Shown here: positions 7,839 to 15,199 of the stretch, piece after piece
How positions within the stretch are numbered: the first letter of the stretch is position 1
Layout: each line of letters starts with the position of its first letter
DNA from: Winogradskyella ursingii
Lineage (GTDB): Bacteria; Bacteroidota; Bacteroidia; Flavobacteriales; Flavobacteriaceae
Assembly (NCBI RefSeq): GCF_013403975.1
Contig: NZ_JABFDH010000001.1
Span: forward strand, 620,001-684,000
Length of the DNA: 64,000 bases
Direction: 5' to 3'
The notes under the pieces: generated by a model
Seen by the model: the letters and a program-made list of their open reading frames with translations, nothing else
What the model was told of the DNA's origin: nothing
The model's database searches: none
Made by a program: the position numbers and the translations under genes

Positions 7839-9107
7839 TTAATTTAAAATCTCTTTCAACCTTTGAACCATATAGTATACATCTTCAAACGAATTATATA
7901 GTGGAACAGGCGCGCAACGGATTACATCCGGTTCTCTCCAATCGCTTATAATCCCAGCTTTGGTTAATTTATCGTGTAAACTTCTGTCGGTATTTCTTAC
8001 CTGTATAGATAGTTGGCAACCACGCTCATTAGGATTTGATGGAGTGATTATTTTGATGCTGTCATTATCCATTTCATTGATTAGAAATTCAAAGTAACCT
8101 GTTAGTTTTTTTGATTTTTCAATTATTTTTTTCATTCCAGCTTCAGCAAACATATCTAATGATGCTTTAATTGCAGCCATAGACAAAATAGGTGGATTGC
8201 TGAGTTGCCAACCTTCGGCACCTGGCAACATATCAAAATCATCACGCATTTTAAAACGCGTTTCCTTATTATGGCTCCACCAACCAGTAAATCGATTAAG
8301 GCTTTTGTTGTATGCATGGCGTTCATGTACAAACACTCCGCTTAAACTTCCGGGTCCGGAATTAAGGTATTTATAACTGCACCAAATTGCAAAATCGGCT
8401 CCTGAATTGTGTAAATCTAAATCAACATTTCCTGCGCCGTGAGCACAGTCAAAACCAACGATGCAGCCATGTTTATGACCGAGTTCAGTAATCCGTTTTA
8501 AATCAAAAAACTGACCTGTATAATAGTTAACGCCACCAATCATTATAAGCGCAATTTCATCACCTTGATTTTCGAGAATAGCTTCTAAATCCTCATATTG
8601 TGCTAATTCTTTGTTTTCTTGAGAATTCCAAAGAAGCAAGCCTTCTTTTTCATCAAAACCATGATGCCGCAACTGAGATTCTACTGCATATTTATCTGAA
8701 GGAAAAGCATCACCTTCAATCAATATTTTATAACGTTTTTTCGTCGGTTTATAAAACGACACCATCATCAAATGAAGGTTGGTGGTCAAGGTGTTCATGA
8801 CAACAACCTCAATAGGTTTTGCGCCGACGATGTTCGCCATGTTTTCTGTAAGAAGTTCATGATAAGATAGCCAAGGATTTTTACCATGTACGTGGCCTTC
8901 CACACCTAATTCTGCCCAATCCTTCAATTCTTGGTGGATATAATCTTTGGTAATTTTTGGTTGTAGTCCTAAAGAATTTCCGCAGAGATAAATACTATCA
9001 CTTCCGTCAGAATGTTTGGGAATATGAAATTGGTTTCTGAAATGTGAAAGTGGGTCATTTGTATCTTGCTGTTTGGCAAAATCCAATCCTGATTTATATT
9101 CGGTCAA
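7839..9107 (-). CDS. kynU: kynureninase
   Basis: A PLP enzyme hydrolysing kynurenine or 3-hydroxykynurenine to (3-hydroxy)anthranilate and alanine. The frame is open to an ATG at 9170, but I choose the TTG at 9107 (then TEYKSGLDFAKQQD). The extra 21 residues are hydrophobic and unlike the family, and a -7 promoter-like box (9134-9141) lies inside them. From 9107 the protein is 422 residues, the normal length. Visible motifs are YLCGNSLGLQP, the Asp/His pair in GFDCAHGAGN, and the PLP lysine in WCSYKYLNSGPG (Lys246). It is the first gene of the operon. Divergent from the CDGSH gene. Confidence 0.95.
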   Translation of the reverse strand: MTEYKSGLDFAKQQDTNDPLSHFRNQFHIPKHSDGSDSIYLCGNSLGLQPKITKDYIHQELKDWAELGVEGHVHGKNPWLSYHELLTENMANIVGAKPIEVVVMNTLTTNLHLMMVSFYKPTKKRYKILIEGDAFPSDKYAVESQLRHHGFDEKEGLLLWNSQENKELAQYEDLEAILENQGDEIALIMIGGVNYYTGQFFDLKRITELGHKHGCIVGFDCAHGAGNVDLDLHNSGADFAIWCSYKYLNSGPGSLSGVFVHERHAYNKSLNRFTGWWSHNKETRFKMRDDFDMLPGAEGWQLSNPPILSMAAIKASLDMFAEAGMKKIIEKSKKLTGYFEFLINEMDNDSIKIITPSNPNERGCQLSIQVRNTDRSLHDKLTKAGIISDWREPDVIRCAPVPLYNSFEDVYYMVQRLKEILN

Positions 9108-9133
9108 TTTAAATTGGTTTTTTAGGTTGCTAA

Positions 9134-9141
9134 CAAAAATA
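9134..9141 (-). promoter_or_regulatory. candidate -7 box for the kynurenine operon
   Basis: On the minus strand this reads TATTTTTG, matching TAnnTTTG, 26 bases upstream of the proposed TTG start of kynU. A TTG lies farther upstream, but its spacing (about 26 bases) is longer than usual for the -33 element. Confidence 0.35.
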
Positions 9142-9215
9142 AGGATTATAAGTGAAGGTTTAAAGCTCAAGAGTCTGATTGAAAATGACTATCTTTAGTA
9201 AAAAGTATCTTAATT

Positions 9216-9635
9216 GTGGGAAAAATCAAAGAGTATAGTAATGGTGAAGTTACGGTAGTTTGGGAAGCTGAAAAATGTGTGCATTCCGGTATTTGCGTTA
9301 AGGGGCTGCCAAACGTATTTCAACCAGATAACCGACCTTGGATCAAAATCGAGGCAGCGACTAATGACCAATTGGTGAAACAGGTAAAAGCTTGTCCCAG
9401 TGGTGCATTAACATCTTATATGAATGGGGATAAGGATAAACCAAAAACTAATTTTGAAACTAGAATAGAGGTGATGGAAAATGGACCGTTGGTGTTTTAC
9501 GGTGATGTAAAAGTGAAACACAAAGATGGTAGTGAAGAGTCAAAACAAAAGACTACAGCTTTTTGCCGTTGTGGTGCGTCTAGCAATAAACCCTATTGCG
9601 ACGGAGCTCATACCAACTCTGGTTTTAAAGGATAA
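9216..9635 (+). CDS. (4Fe-4S) mono-cluster domain fused to CDGSH iron-sulfur domain
   Basis: A 139-residue two-domain Fe-S protein. The N-terminal half is a YjdI/Fer4_19-like domain with Cys21, Cys27 and Cys60 in CVHSGIC and ACPSGAL. The C-terminal half is a CDGSH (mitoNEET-type) domain with the complete 3Cys-1His set: Cys117, Cys119, Cys128 and His132 in CRCGASSNKPYCDGAH. This fusion is a recognised small redox or cluster-transfer protein of unknown partner. It starts at GTG, with TATCTTTA (9190-9197), one base off the -7 consensus, 18 bases upstream. It is divergent from the kynurenine operon and ends at a strong hairpin. Confidence 0.9.
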   Translation: MGKIKEYSNGEVTVVWEAEKCVHSGICVKGLPNVFQPDNRPWIKIEAATNDQLVKQVKACPSGALTSYMNGDKDKPKTNFETRIEVMENGPLVFYGDVKVKHKDGSEESKQKTTAFCRCGASSNKPYCDGAHTNSGFKG

Positions 9636-9662
9636 TAACTTAAAATTTGAAGAGTGAAAAAA

Positions 9663-9694
9663 AAAGCGCTTCAATTATTAAATTGAAGCGCTTT
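9663..9694 (+). terminator. hairpin terminator after the CDGSH gene
   Basis: AAAGCGCTTCAATT and AATTGAAGCGCTTT form a perfect 14-base stem with a four-base loop, 28 bases after the stop. The ends are A-rich and T-rich, so it can work in either direction. The T-run on the plus strand is short. Confidence 0.75.
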
Positions 9695-9812
9695 CTGAAT
9701 ATATATGGACGCCTAAGGCGGAATATTCTATTTATATTAAATACGTTGACAAATATAATTTGGATTTTTTTGGTTTAAACTTTAAGATTTTTTTAAGATT
9801 TGTAAGTTGCAC

Positions 9813-10493
9813 TTATTTCATTATAATATCGACATCAGTAAAATTCAAATTCCAATTACCATCTGCCATTTTATGATCGGTTGCAATTTTAATTCCGTTA
9901 TAATCTTTGTAATTTTCGAAGGTTGTTGCCATTGAAGGTTCAGGGGAATTACCTTTCCTGAACACCCATTCTTTAATCATATAATCATCATTGTAAAAAA
10001 TATCGTAAGCGTCTCCTGGTGTATAGCCGCCTTCACTTGGATAGGTTATTGTAATCATATCCATTTCAGTTTTACTAATTGGAGCTTCTGCTTTTTTAGG
10101 TTGTGAGATAGTTGCAGATGCATCCCAGACCATTTGAAATGGTACAAATGCCCAATACTTATCATTAATAAAAGCTCTGTCTGCACCTATGTGAGAGCTA
10201 TCCATTTCTTTTCTATTGTACGTTACTGTGTTTTCATCAGTCGTCATACTAATTTGATCCATTTTCGGATTCCAACTCCAAGAACGTCCTTTTCCTTTAA
10301 TGGTGTCTCTATCCACCTGAAATGTGAATTTTATTACTTCAACATTCTTCCAGTTTTCGTATCCATGAGCATTAGCAATTTTTTCCGCAACCGTTAGTTC
10401 CTTAGATTCTTCTTTAATTTCTGTTTCGGTTTTTTCCGATTTGCAAGCTGTGAGCATGAGTAAACACAGCAAACTTAGGTATAGTGGTTTCAT
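9813..10493 (-). CDS. lipoprotein of unknown function
   Basis: A 226-residue secreted lipoprotein. It has a signal peptide with lipobox LTAC (Cys17) and then a Glu/Lys-rich linker. The mature part begins with a short AHGYENWKNV helix and is otherwise predicted to be beta-rich, with many aromatic residues (WSWNP, YWAFVPFQMVWD). It resembles DUF6503-type Bacteroidota proteins with an AHG..nW opening, but I am not certain of that family. It is transcribed singly, divergent from the methyltransferase gene, with a perfect 18-base palindrome between them. No function can be assigned. Confidence 0.75.
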   Translation of the reverse strand: MKPLYLSLLCLLMLTACKSEKTETEIKEESKELTVAEKIANAHGYENWKNVEVIKFTFQVDRDTIKGKGRSWSWNPKMDQISMTTDENTVTYNRKEMDSSHIGADRAFINDKYWAFVPFQMVWDASATISQPKKAEAPISKTEMDMITITYPSEGGYTPGDAYDIFYNDDYMIKEWVFRKGNSPEPSMATTFENYKDYNGIKIATDHKMADGNWNLNFTDVDIIMK

Positions 10494-10509
10494 ATTTAAA
10501 AGTTATTTT

Positions 10510-10527
10510 AAATTTACACGTAAATTT
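10510..10527. promoter_or_regulatory. 18-base palindrome in a divergent intergenic region
   Basis: AAATTTAC-AC-GTAAATTT is a perfect inverted repeat in the 42-base gap between the divergent lipoprotein and methyltransferase genes. Its position would overlap both promoters, so it could be an operator. AT-rich composition makes chance palindromes more likely. Confidence 0.35.
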
Positions 10528-10535
10528 AATCAACC

Positions 10536-11336
10536 GTGCAGGAGAACACTAATTATTTTAAGGTAAATAAAGAAACATGGAATAAGAAAGTTTCCATTCA
10601 TGCTAAAAGCGATATGTACAATATGGCTGAGTTTAAAGCAGGTAAAACATCACTGATGCCTTATGAATTAAAAGCTCTTGACGAGGTAAATGGAAAATCT
10701 TTATTGCATTTACAGTGCCATTTTGGACAAGACACCTTGAGTTGGAGTAGGATGGGAGCCAACTGTGTTGGTGTGGACCTAAGTGATGAAGGTATAAAGC
10801 TGGCAAAACAACTTAATGAAGAATTGAAACTTAATGCCGAATTTATTTGCTGTAATGTTTTGGACACCTCTAAAAATGTTGATGCAACTTTTGATATCGT
10901 TTTTACAAGTTATGGAGTCATTGGATGGTTACCAGATTTAAAGCCTTGGGCCAAAATGATAGCTGAACGCCTGAAAATAGGAGGAACCTTTTATATGGTA
11001 GAATTTCATCCCATTCTATGGATGTTTGATTATACCGACGGTGAAGCAAAACTGAAATATCATTACAACCAAAAAGACGTGATCTACGAAGAATATAAAG
11101 GTACCTATGCAGATCAATCGTCTAATATGATGAGTAAAGAATATGGCTGGAACCACGGACTTGCTGATGTTATCAATGCTCTAATTGAAGCCGGATTGCA
11201 AATAGAATATCTAAATGAATATGACGAGAGTCCGTATGACGTATTTCCAAATTTGATTCAAACAAAATCAGGAATGTACAAAATGGAAGACCAGCTTTTC
11301 CCTATGATTTTTGAGGTGAAGGCTCTAAAGGTTTAG
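10536..11336 (+). CDS. class I SAM-dependent methyltransferase
   Basis: A 266-residue methyltransferase. SAM motif I is LHLQCHFGQDTLSWSRMGA (about residues 56-74), motif II is the acidic VDLSDEGIKLAK, and the post-motif FDIVFTSYGVIGWLPDL matches the generic Methyltransf_11/25 fold. The substrate cannot be inferred. The start is GTG at 10536 after an AT-rich leader. The next ATG in frame is too far downstream to keep the N-terminal family segment. It is transcribed alone, divergent from the lipoprotein and convergent with msrA. Confidence 0.8.
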   Translation: MQENTNYFKVNKETWNKKVSIHAKSDMYNMAEFKAGKTSLMPYELKALDEVNGKSLLHLQCHFGQDTLSWSRMGANCVGVDLSDEGIKLAKQLNEELKLNAEFICCNVLDTSKNVDATFDIVFTSYGVIGWLPDLKPWAKMIAERLKIGGTFYMVEFHPILWMFDYTDGEAKLKYHYNQKDVIYEEYKGTYADQSSNMMSKEYGWNHGLADVINALIEAGLQIEYLNEYDESPYDVFPNLIQTKSGMYKMEDQLFPMIFEVKALKV

Positions 11337-11360
11337 TGGGTCTTTTTTAGAATTATATTA

Positions 11361-11413
11361 AGCGTAGTCGAGATGCAGTTTAAATACTGAACTCTTTAGG
11401 GTTTCTCGACTAC
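11361..11413. repeat. inverted repeat between convergent genes, REP-like family B
   Basis: AGCGTAGTCGAGA (11361-11373) and TCTCGACTACACT (11404-11416) are inverted copies with one mismatch, and the inner ten bases pair perfectly. The element lies between two convergent genes and could serve as a bidirectional terminator. The core, read as GCATCTCGACTACGCT, recurs at 42912-42927 with two changes. Confidence 0.6.
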
Positions 11414-11437
11414 ACTTGAAATATTAGATGTAGAAAA

Positions 11438-12106
11438 TTAATGTCGTTTAGCTTCCTCTTTCAGTAACTCTGGAAATTTAGCCTTAAATCTATTTAGTCT
11501 TGGGACTGAAACATTTCTAATGTACCCTTGATTTGGATTACGCTTTTCATAATTTTGGTGATAAGCTTCTGCTTCCCAAAATTTTTGAAAAGGATAAACT
11601 TCTGCTGCAACTTCTTCACCTAGTTTGTTGGCTAAAGCAGCTTTCTTTTCTTCAATAATTTTCTTCTGCTCATCATTTTGATAAAAAATAATAGAACGGT
11701 ACTGGGACCCTCTATCGGGACCTTGGCCATTAACTTGGGTTGGGTCTTGAGAACCAAAGTATACATCCACTAAAGTTGCAAAACTCACTATATCCGGATT
11801 GTAAATCACTTCTACAGCCTCTGCGTGACCAGTTCTACCAGTATTACTTGATTCGTACGTCGGATTTTTTGTGTGGCCACCAGCATAACCGCTTATAGAC
11901 TCTTCGACGCCTTTAACACTTTCATAAATAGCTTCGACACACCAAAAGCAGCCACTCGCAAAATAAGCTTTTGCCATTCCGTTTTGCATTGATACTTCAA
12001 CCGGATCTGCATTCATGACGGCTTGTTGTTTTGGATTATTTGTTTGTGCTGAATTATGACAACTGAACAACAATGCGACACAGATTACTGTAAATAATTT
12101 TTTCAT
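11438..12106 (-). CDS. msrA: peptide-methionine (S)-S-oxide reductase MsrA, lipoprotein form
   Basis: Reduces methionine-S-sulfoxide in proteins. The 222-residue protein has the catalytic GCFWC motif with nucleophile Cys53 and the conserved GYAGG and GHAEAVEV segments, so it is full length. The N-terminus is a signal peptide ending in lipobox LLFSC (Cys16), followed by a flexible linker, so the enzyme should be anchored outside the cytoplasm and repair envelope proteins. No msrB is adjacent or fused. It is transcribed as a single gene. Confidence 0.95.
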   Translation of the reverse strand: MKKLFTVICVALLFSCHNSAQTNNPKQQAVMNADPVEVSMQNGMAKAYFASGCFWCVEAIYESVKGVEESISGYAGGHTKNPTYESSNTGRTGHAEAVEVIYNPDIVSFATLVDVYFGSQDPTQVNGQGPDRGSQYRSIIFYQNDEQKKIIEEKKAALANKLGEEVAAEVYPFQKFWEAEAYHQNYEKRNPNQGYIRNVSVPRLNRFKAKFPELLKEEAKRH

Positions 12107-12222
12107 TTTATCCTAAATTTAAGTCAGAATTTCATGTATTGAAATCCTGATGTTTATTTTTCTTTCTCTAGTAGACGAAATAAAATACAAAACCTTAAGT
12201 CGAATTTGTTTAAAATTTTATT

Positions 12223-12253
12223 AAAAAAAAAGCCTTCACAATTTGCGAAGGCT
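12223..12253 (-). terminator. rho-independent terminator of the nif3-like/COG1579 operon
   Basis: On the minus strand the sequence reads AGCCTTC - loop - GAAGGCT followed by a run of nine T. It lies 25 bases after the COG1579 stop codon. Confidence 0.85.
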
Positions 12254-12277
12254 CTAATATTTATAAAGTAGGAATAA

Positions 12278-13063
12278 TTATTTACTCAACTTAGCGAATA
12301 ACTTATCCATTTTTGTTTTTTCTTCTTCTGCCAATTCAGCATCTACTAAAATACGTCCACTGTGCTCATCTGTAATAACTTTTTTACGAGATGCAATCTC
12401 TACTTGCACTTGTGGAGGAATTGTAAAAAACGAACCACCTGAAGCACCACGTTCGATTGGCACAACGGCTAGACCGTTTTTTACGTTGTTTCTAATTCTA
12501 TTATAGGCGTTTACTAAACGATCATCAATTTTCTTTTGAAATTTTTCTGATTCGTTTTTAAGCGCTTCTTCTTCCTTTTCAGTTTCCTTTAAAATTTCGT
12601 TCAGTTCACCTTTTTTGTGTTTCAAGTGATCTTTGCGGTCTTTTAAACGCTCTTTAGTTTCAGAAATTACTTCTTTTTTCTGCTCAATCTGCGCCTTAAA
12701 TTCTTTAATATGCTTCTCAGCCAATTGAATTTCTAATTCTTGAAATTCAACTTCCTTGGTCAATGAGTTGTATTCTCTGTTATTTCTAACATTCTTTTGC
12801 TGCTCACTGTATTTTTTGATTAAAGCTTTTGCTTCTTCAATTAAGTTCTTTTTCCCTTTAATCTCATCATCAATAATAGCAAGGCTATCGTTTAGCTTAT
12901 CCATTCTTTTGTTGAGTCCCTCAACTTCATCTTCTAAGTCTCTTACCTCTAAAGGAAGTTCACCTCTGACATTTCTAATTTCATCGACTCTTGAGTCGAT
13001 TAATTGTAAATCATACAGTGCTCTTAAACGTTCTTCGACAGAAACTTCAGCTTTTTTTGCCAT
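12278..13063 (-). CDS. COG1579 coiled-coil protein with degenerate zinc ribbon
   Basis: A 261-residue protein, mostly a long coiled coil (residues about 10-185, heptad-rich in Glu/Lys/Leu), followed by the C4-type zinc-ribbon region. Here all four zinc ligands are replaced. The usual CxGC becomes SGGS (in RGASGGSFF) and the second CxxCGR becomes DEHSGR; there is no cysteine in the whole protein. The fold is recognisable from TIPPQ and SGRILVD. Some COG1579 homologues have been described as RNA/protein-binding adaptors, but function here is unknown. The start lies two bases after the stop of the NIF3 gene, so the pair is one operon ending at a strong terminator. Confidence 0.85.
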   Translation of the reverse strand: MAKKAEVSVEERLRALYDLQLIDSRVDEIRNVRGELPLEVRDLEDEVEGLNKRMDKLNDSLAIIDDEIKGKKNLIEEAKALIKKYSEQQKNVRNNREYNSLTKEVEFQELEIQLAEKHIKEFKAQIEQKKEVISETKERLKDRKDHLKHKKGELNEILKETEKEEEALKNESEKFQKKIDDRLVNAYNRIRNNVKNGLAVVPIERGASGGSFFTIPPQVQVEIASRKKVITDEHSGRILVDAELAEEEKTKMDKLFAKLSK

Positions 13064-13065
13064 AA

Positions 13066-14160
13066 TTATAAATACTTTACCGGATTTGTATTTGTCTTTG
13101 ATAAAATGATTGCAAAATTAGTAATTTTTTTCGAGAGATAGTCTACTAAAAACGTTTTTGTGAACTGCTCGCTTTCGTAATGTCCAATATCTGCTAAAAG
13201 GATGTTGTTTTCAGCTGTGAAAAAATCATGATATTTAAGATCTGCAGTTACAAAAAGCTCAGCGCCAGCAGATTTTGCAGCATTAATGGCAAAACTTCCC
13301 GAACCACCCAAAACAGCAATTTTCTTAATAGGCTTATTCAAAAATTTTGAATGTCTAATGGCTTCGGTATTCATTTTGTTTTTTATGTACTCTAAGCAAT
13401 CTTTTTCGTCCATAGCATTTTCAAGCTCGCCAATCATGCCAATACCTATGTGCTGATTGGTGTTTTCTAAAGTGGTTATTTCGTATGCCACTTCTTCATA
13501 TGGATGTGCTTTAAACAAGGTATTTAAGATTTGGGATTCCAAATGTTTTTTAAAAGTCACTGAAATTAGCGTTTCTTCTTCTGTCTGCAATTTACCTTTT
13601 TCGCCAACCACTGGATTGGAATTTTCGTTACCCAAGTATGTGCCTTTGCCTTCCAAATTAAAACTGCAGGATTCGTAATTGCCAATGGTGCCCGCACCAG
13701 AATTGAATAATGCTTCTCTTAAATTATCGGCATTTTCCTTTGGTACATAAGTTTGCAATTTTTTGATTGTACCCGATTGCGGAATTAATATAGACTTTTT
13801 CTTGAGGCCTAGTTGGTCACAAATTATAGAGTTAACACCATTAAGAGCGTTGTCCAAAGCAGTGTGAATGGAGAATATAGCAATGTTATTTTGAATTGCT
13901 TTGATCACCACACGTTCTACATAAGTTTTTCCGGTTAGTTTTTTAAGGCCTTTGAATATAATAGGATGAAAACTTACAATAAGATTGCAATTGCTTTTAA
14001 TGGCTTCATCTACTACCGCTTCGAGCGTATCTAATGTAACCAAAACCCCAGACACTGTTTGTTTTTTGTCTCCCACTAAAAGGCCAACGTTGTCAAAATC
14101 CTCTGCATAGGCTAATGGCGCTAAATCATGTAAATGGTCGATTACATCTTGTACTATCAT
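13066..14160 (-). CDS. NIF3/YbgI family dinuclear metal-binding hexameric protein
   Basis: A 364-residue protein of the NIF3 family (annotated GTP cyclohydrolase 1 type 2 in some databases). Metal-binding motifs are visible: NVGLLVG with an upstream Asp, VSFHPIIF, IHTALDNA, and a C-terminal ADIGHYESEQ. Between about residues 125 and 235 there is an inserted CutA/PII-like domain (VPKENADNLREAL ... HPYEEVAYEI), as in the longer bacterial members. The biochemical role of the family is unsettled. It is the first gene of a two-gene operon with the COG1579 gene, a pairing common in Bacteroidota. Confidence 0.88.
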   Translation of the reverse strand: MIVQDVIDHLHDLAPLAYAEDFDNVGLLVGDKKQTVSGVLVTLDTLEAVVDEAIKSNCNLIVSFHPIIFKGLKKLTGKTYVERVVIKAIQNNIAIFSIHTALDNALNGVNSIICDQLGLKKKSILIPQSGTIKKLQTYVPKENADNLREALFNSGAGTIGNYESCSFNLEGKGTYLGNENSNPVVGEKGKLQTEEETLISVTFKKHLESQILNTLFKAHPYEEVAYEITTLENTNQHIGIGMIGELENAMDEKDCLEYIKNKMNTEAIRHSKFLNKPIKKIAVLGGSGSFAINAAKSAGAELFVTADLKYHDFFTAENNILLADIGHYESEQFTKTFLVDYLSKKITNFAIILSKTNTNPVKYL

Positions 14161-14176
14161 AAGTGCTAATTTGTTT

Positions 14177-14184
14177 CAAAAATA
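14177..14184 (-). promoter_or_regulatory. candidate -7 box for the NIF3 operon
   Basis: The minus-strand octamer TATTTTTG matches TAnnTTTG and lies 16 bases before the ATG of the NIF3 gene, within the 40-base gap to the divergent lpxK. Confidence 0.4.
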
Positions 14185-14200
14185 ATATATTTTAGTGCTC

Positions 14201-15199
14201 ATGAAGTTGATCCGCATCATATTGTTTCCGGTTGTACCTATTTATTATGTAGTTACTCTGCTGCGTAATTGGTTGTATGACCAGGGTTTAAAATCCTCAA
14301 AATCATATGATTTCCCAGTTATCTGTGTTGGAAATCTTAGTACTGGTGGTACGGGAAAAACACCTATGATTGAATACTTAATCAGATTCTTGAAGGATGA
14401 AAAAAATATCGCAACATTAAGCAGAGGCTATAAAAGAAGCACAACTAGTTTTGTATTGGCAGATGAAACTGCTGATGCCACAACTATTGGTGATGAGCCC
14501 TTTCAGTTTTATCGAAAATTTGATAAGATAAAAGTAGCAGTGGATAGAGATAGGCAAAATGGGATTGAACAATTACTTAATTTAAGCTCCAAAACAGATG
14601 TTATTTTGTTAGATGATGCTTTTCAGCACAGAAAAGTAAAAGCAGGATTAAATATTTTGCTCACTTCTTATGATAATCTATTTTATAAAGATATAGTGTT
14701 GCCAACCGGGAATCTGCGCGAACCACGAAATGGTTATAAACGTGCTCAACTTATTGTTGTAACTAAATGTCCCGCAACTTTATCTGATTCTGAAAAGAAA
14801 CGAATTATTAATGGAGTAAAGCCAGTATCTGGTCAGCAGGTATTTTTTAGTAATATAATTTATAGCGAATATATATATTCCGAAGACAAAACAATAAATT
14901 TGAAGGATTTAGGTCAATTCACTTTAGTTACAGGGATTGCCAAAACATCACCTTTAATAGAACATTTAGAATCTTTAAATTTAAAATTCGATCACTTAGA
15001 ATATCCTGATCATCATAATTTTTCAAAAAAGGAAATTGATTTAATCAAGAAAAAAGAATTGATTCTCACTACGGAAAAAGATTATGTGCGTTTATCCAAT
15101 GAGACTGAACTAAAAGGAAAACTTTTCTACTTGCCAATTGAGTTAAATATTGAAGATGGAAAGCAATTTAACTCGCAGGTAAGAGCGTTTGTAAATTAA
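14201..15199 (+). CDS. lpxK: tetraacyldisaccharide 4'-kinase
   Basis: Phosphorylates the 4' position of the lipid A disaccharide at the inner membrane. The N-terminal membrane-associated helix (MKLIRIILFPVVPIYYVVTLLRNW) is followed by the P-loop VGNLSTGGTGKTP (residues 43-55) and downstream LSRGY, DEP and DDAFQHR motifs, all typical of LpxK. I use the ATG at 14201; an in-frame GTG lies two codons upstream. At 332 residues it is normal length. It converges with the histidine kinase gene, overlapping it by four bases at the stop codons. Confidence 0.95.
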   Translation: MKLIRIILFPVVPIYYVVTLLRNWLYDQGLKSSKSYDFPVICVGNLSTGGTGKTPMIEYLIRFLKDEKNIATLSRGYKRSTTSFVLADETADATTIGDEPFQFYRKFDKIKVAVDRDRQNGIEQLLNLSSKTDVILLDDAFQHRKVKAGLNILLTSYDNLFYKDIVLPTGNLREPRNGYKRAQLIVVTKCPATLSDSEKKRIINGVKPVSGQQVFFSNIIYSEYIYSEDKTINLKDLGQFTLVTGIAKTSPLIEHLESLNLKFDHLEYPDHHNFSKKEIDLIKKKELILTTEKDYVRLSNETELKGKLFYLPIELNIEDGKQFNSQVRAFVN

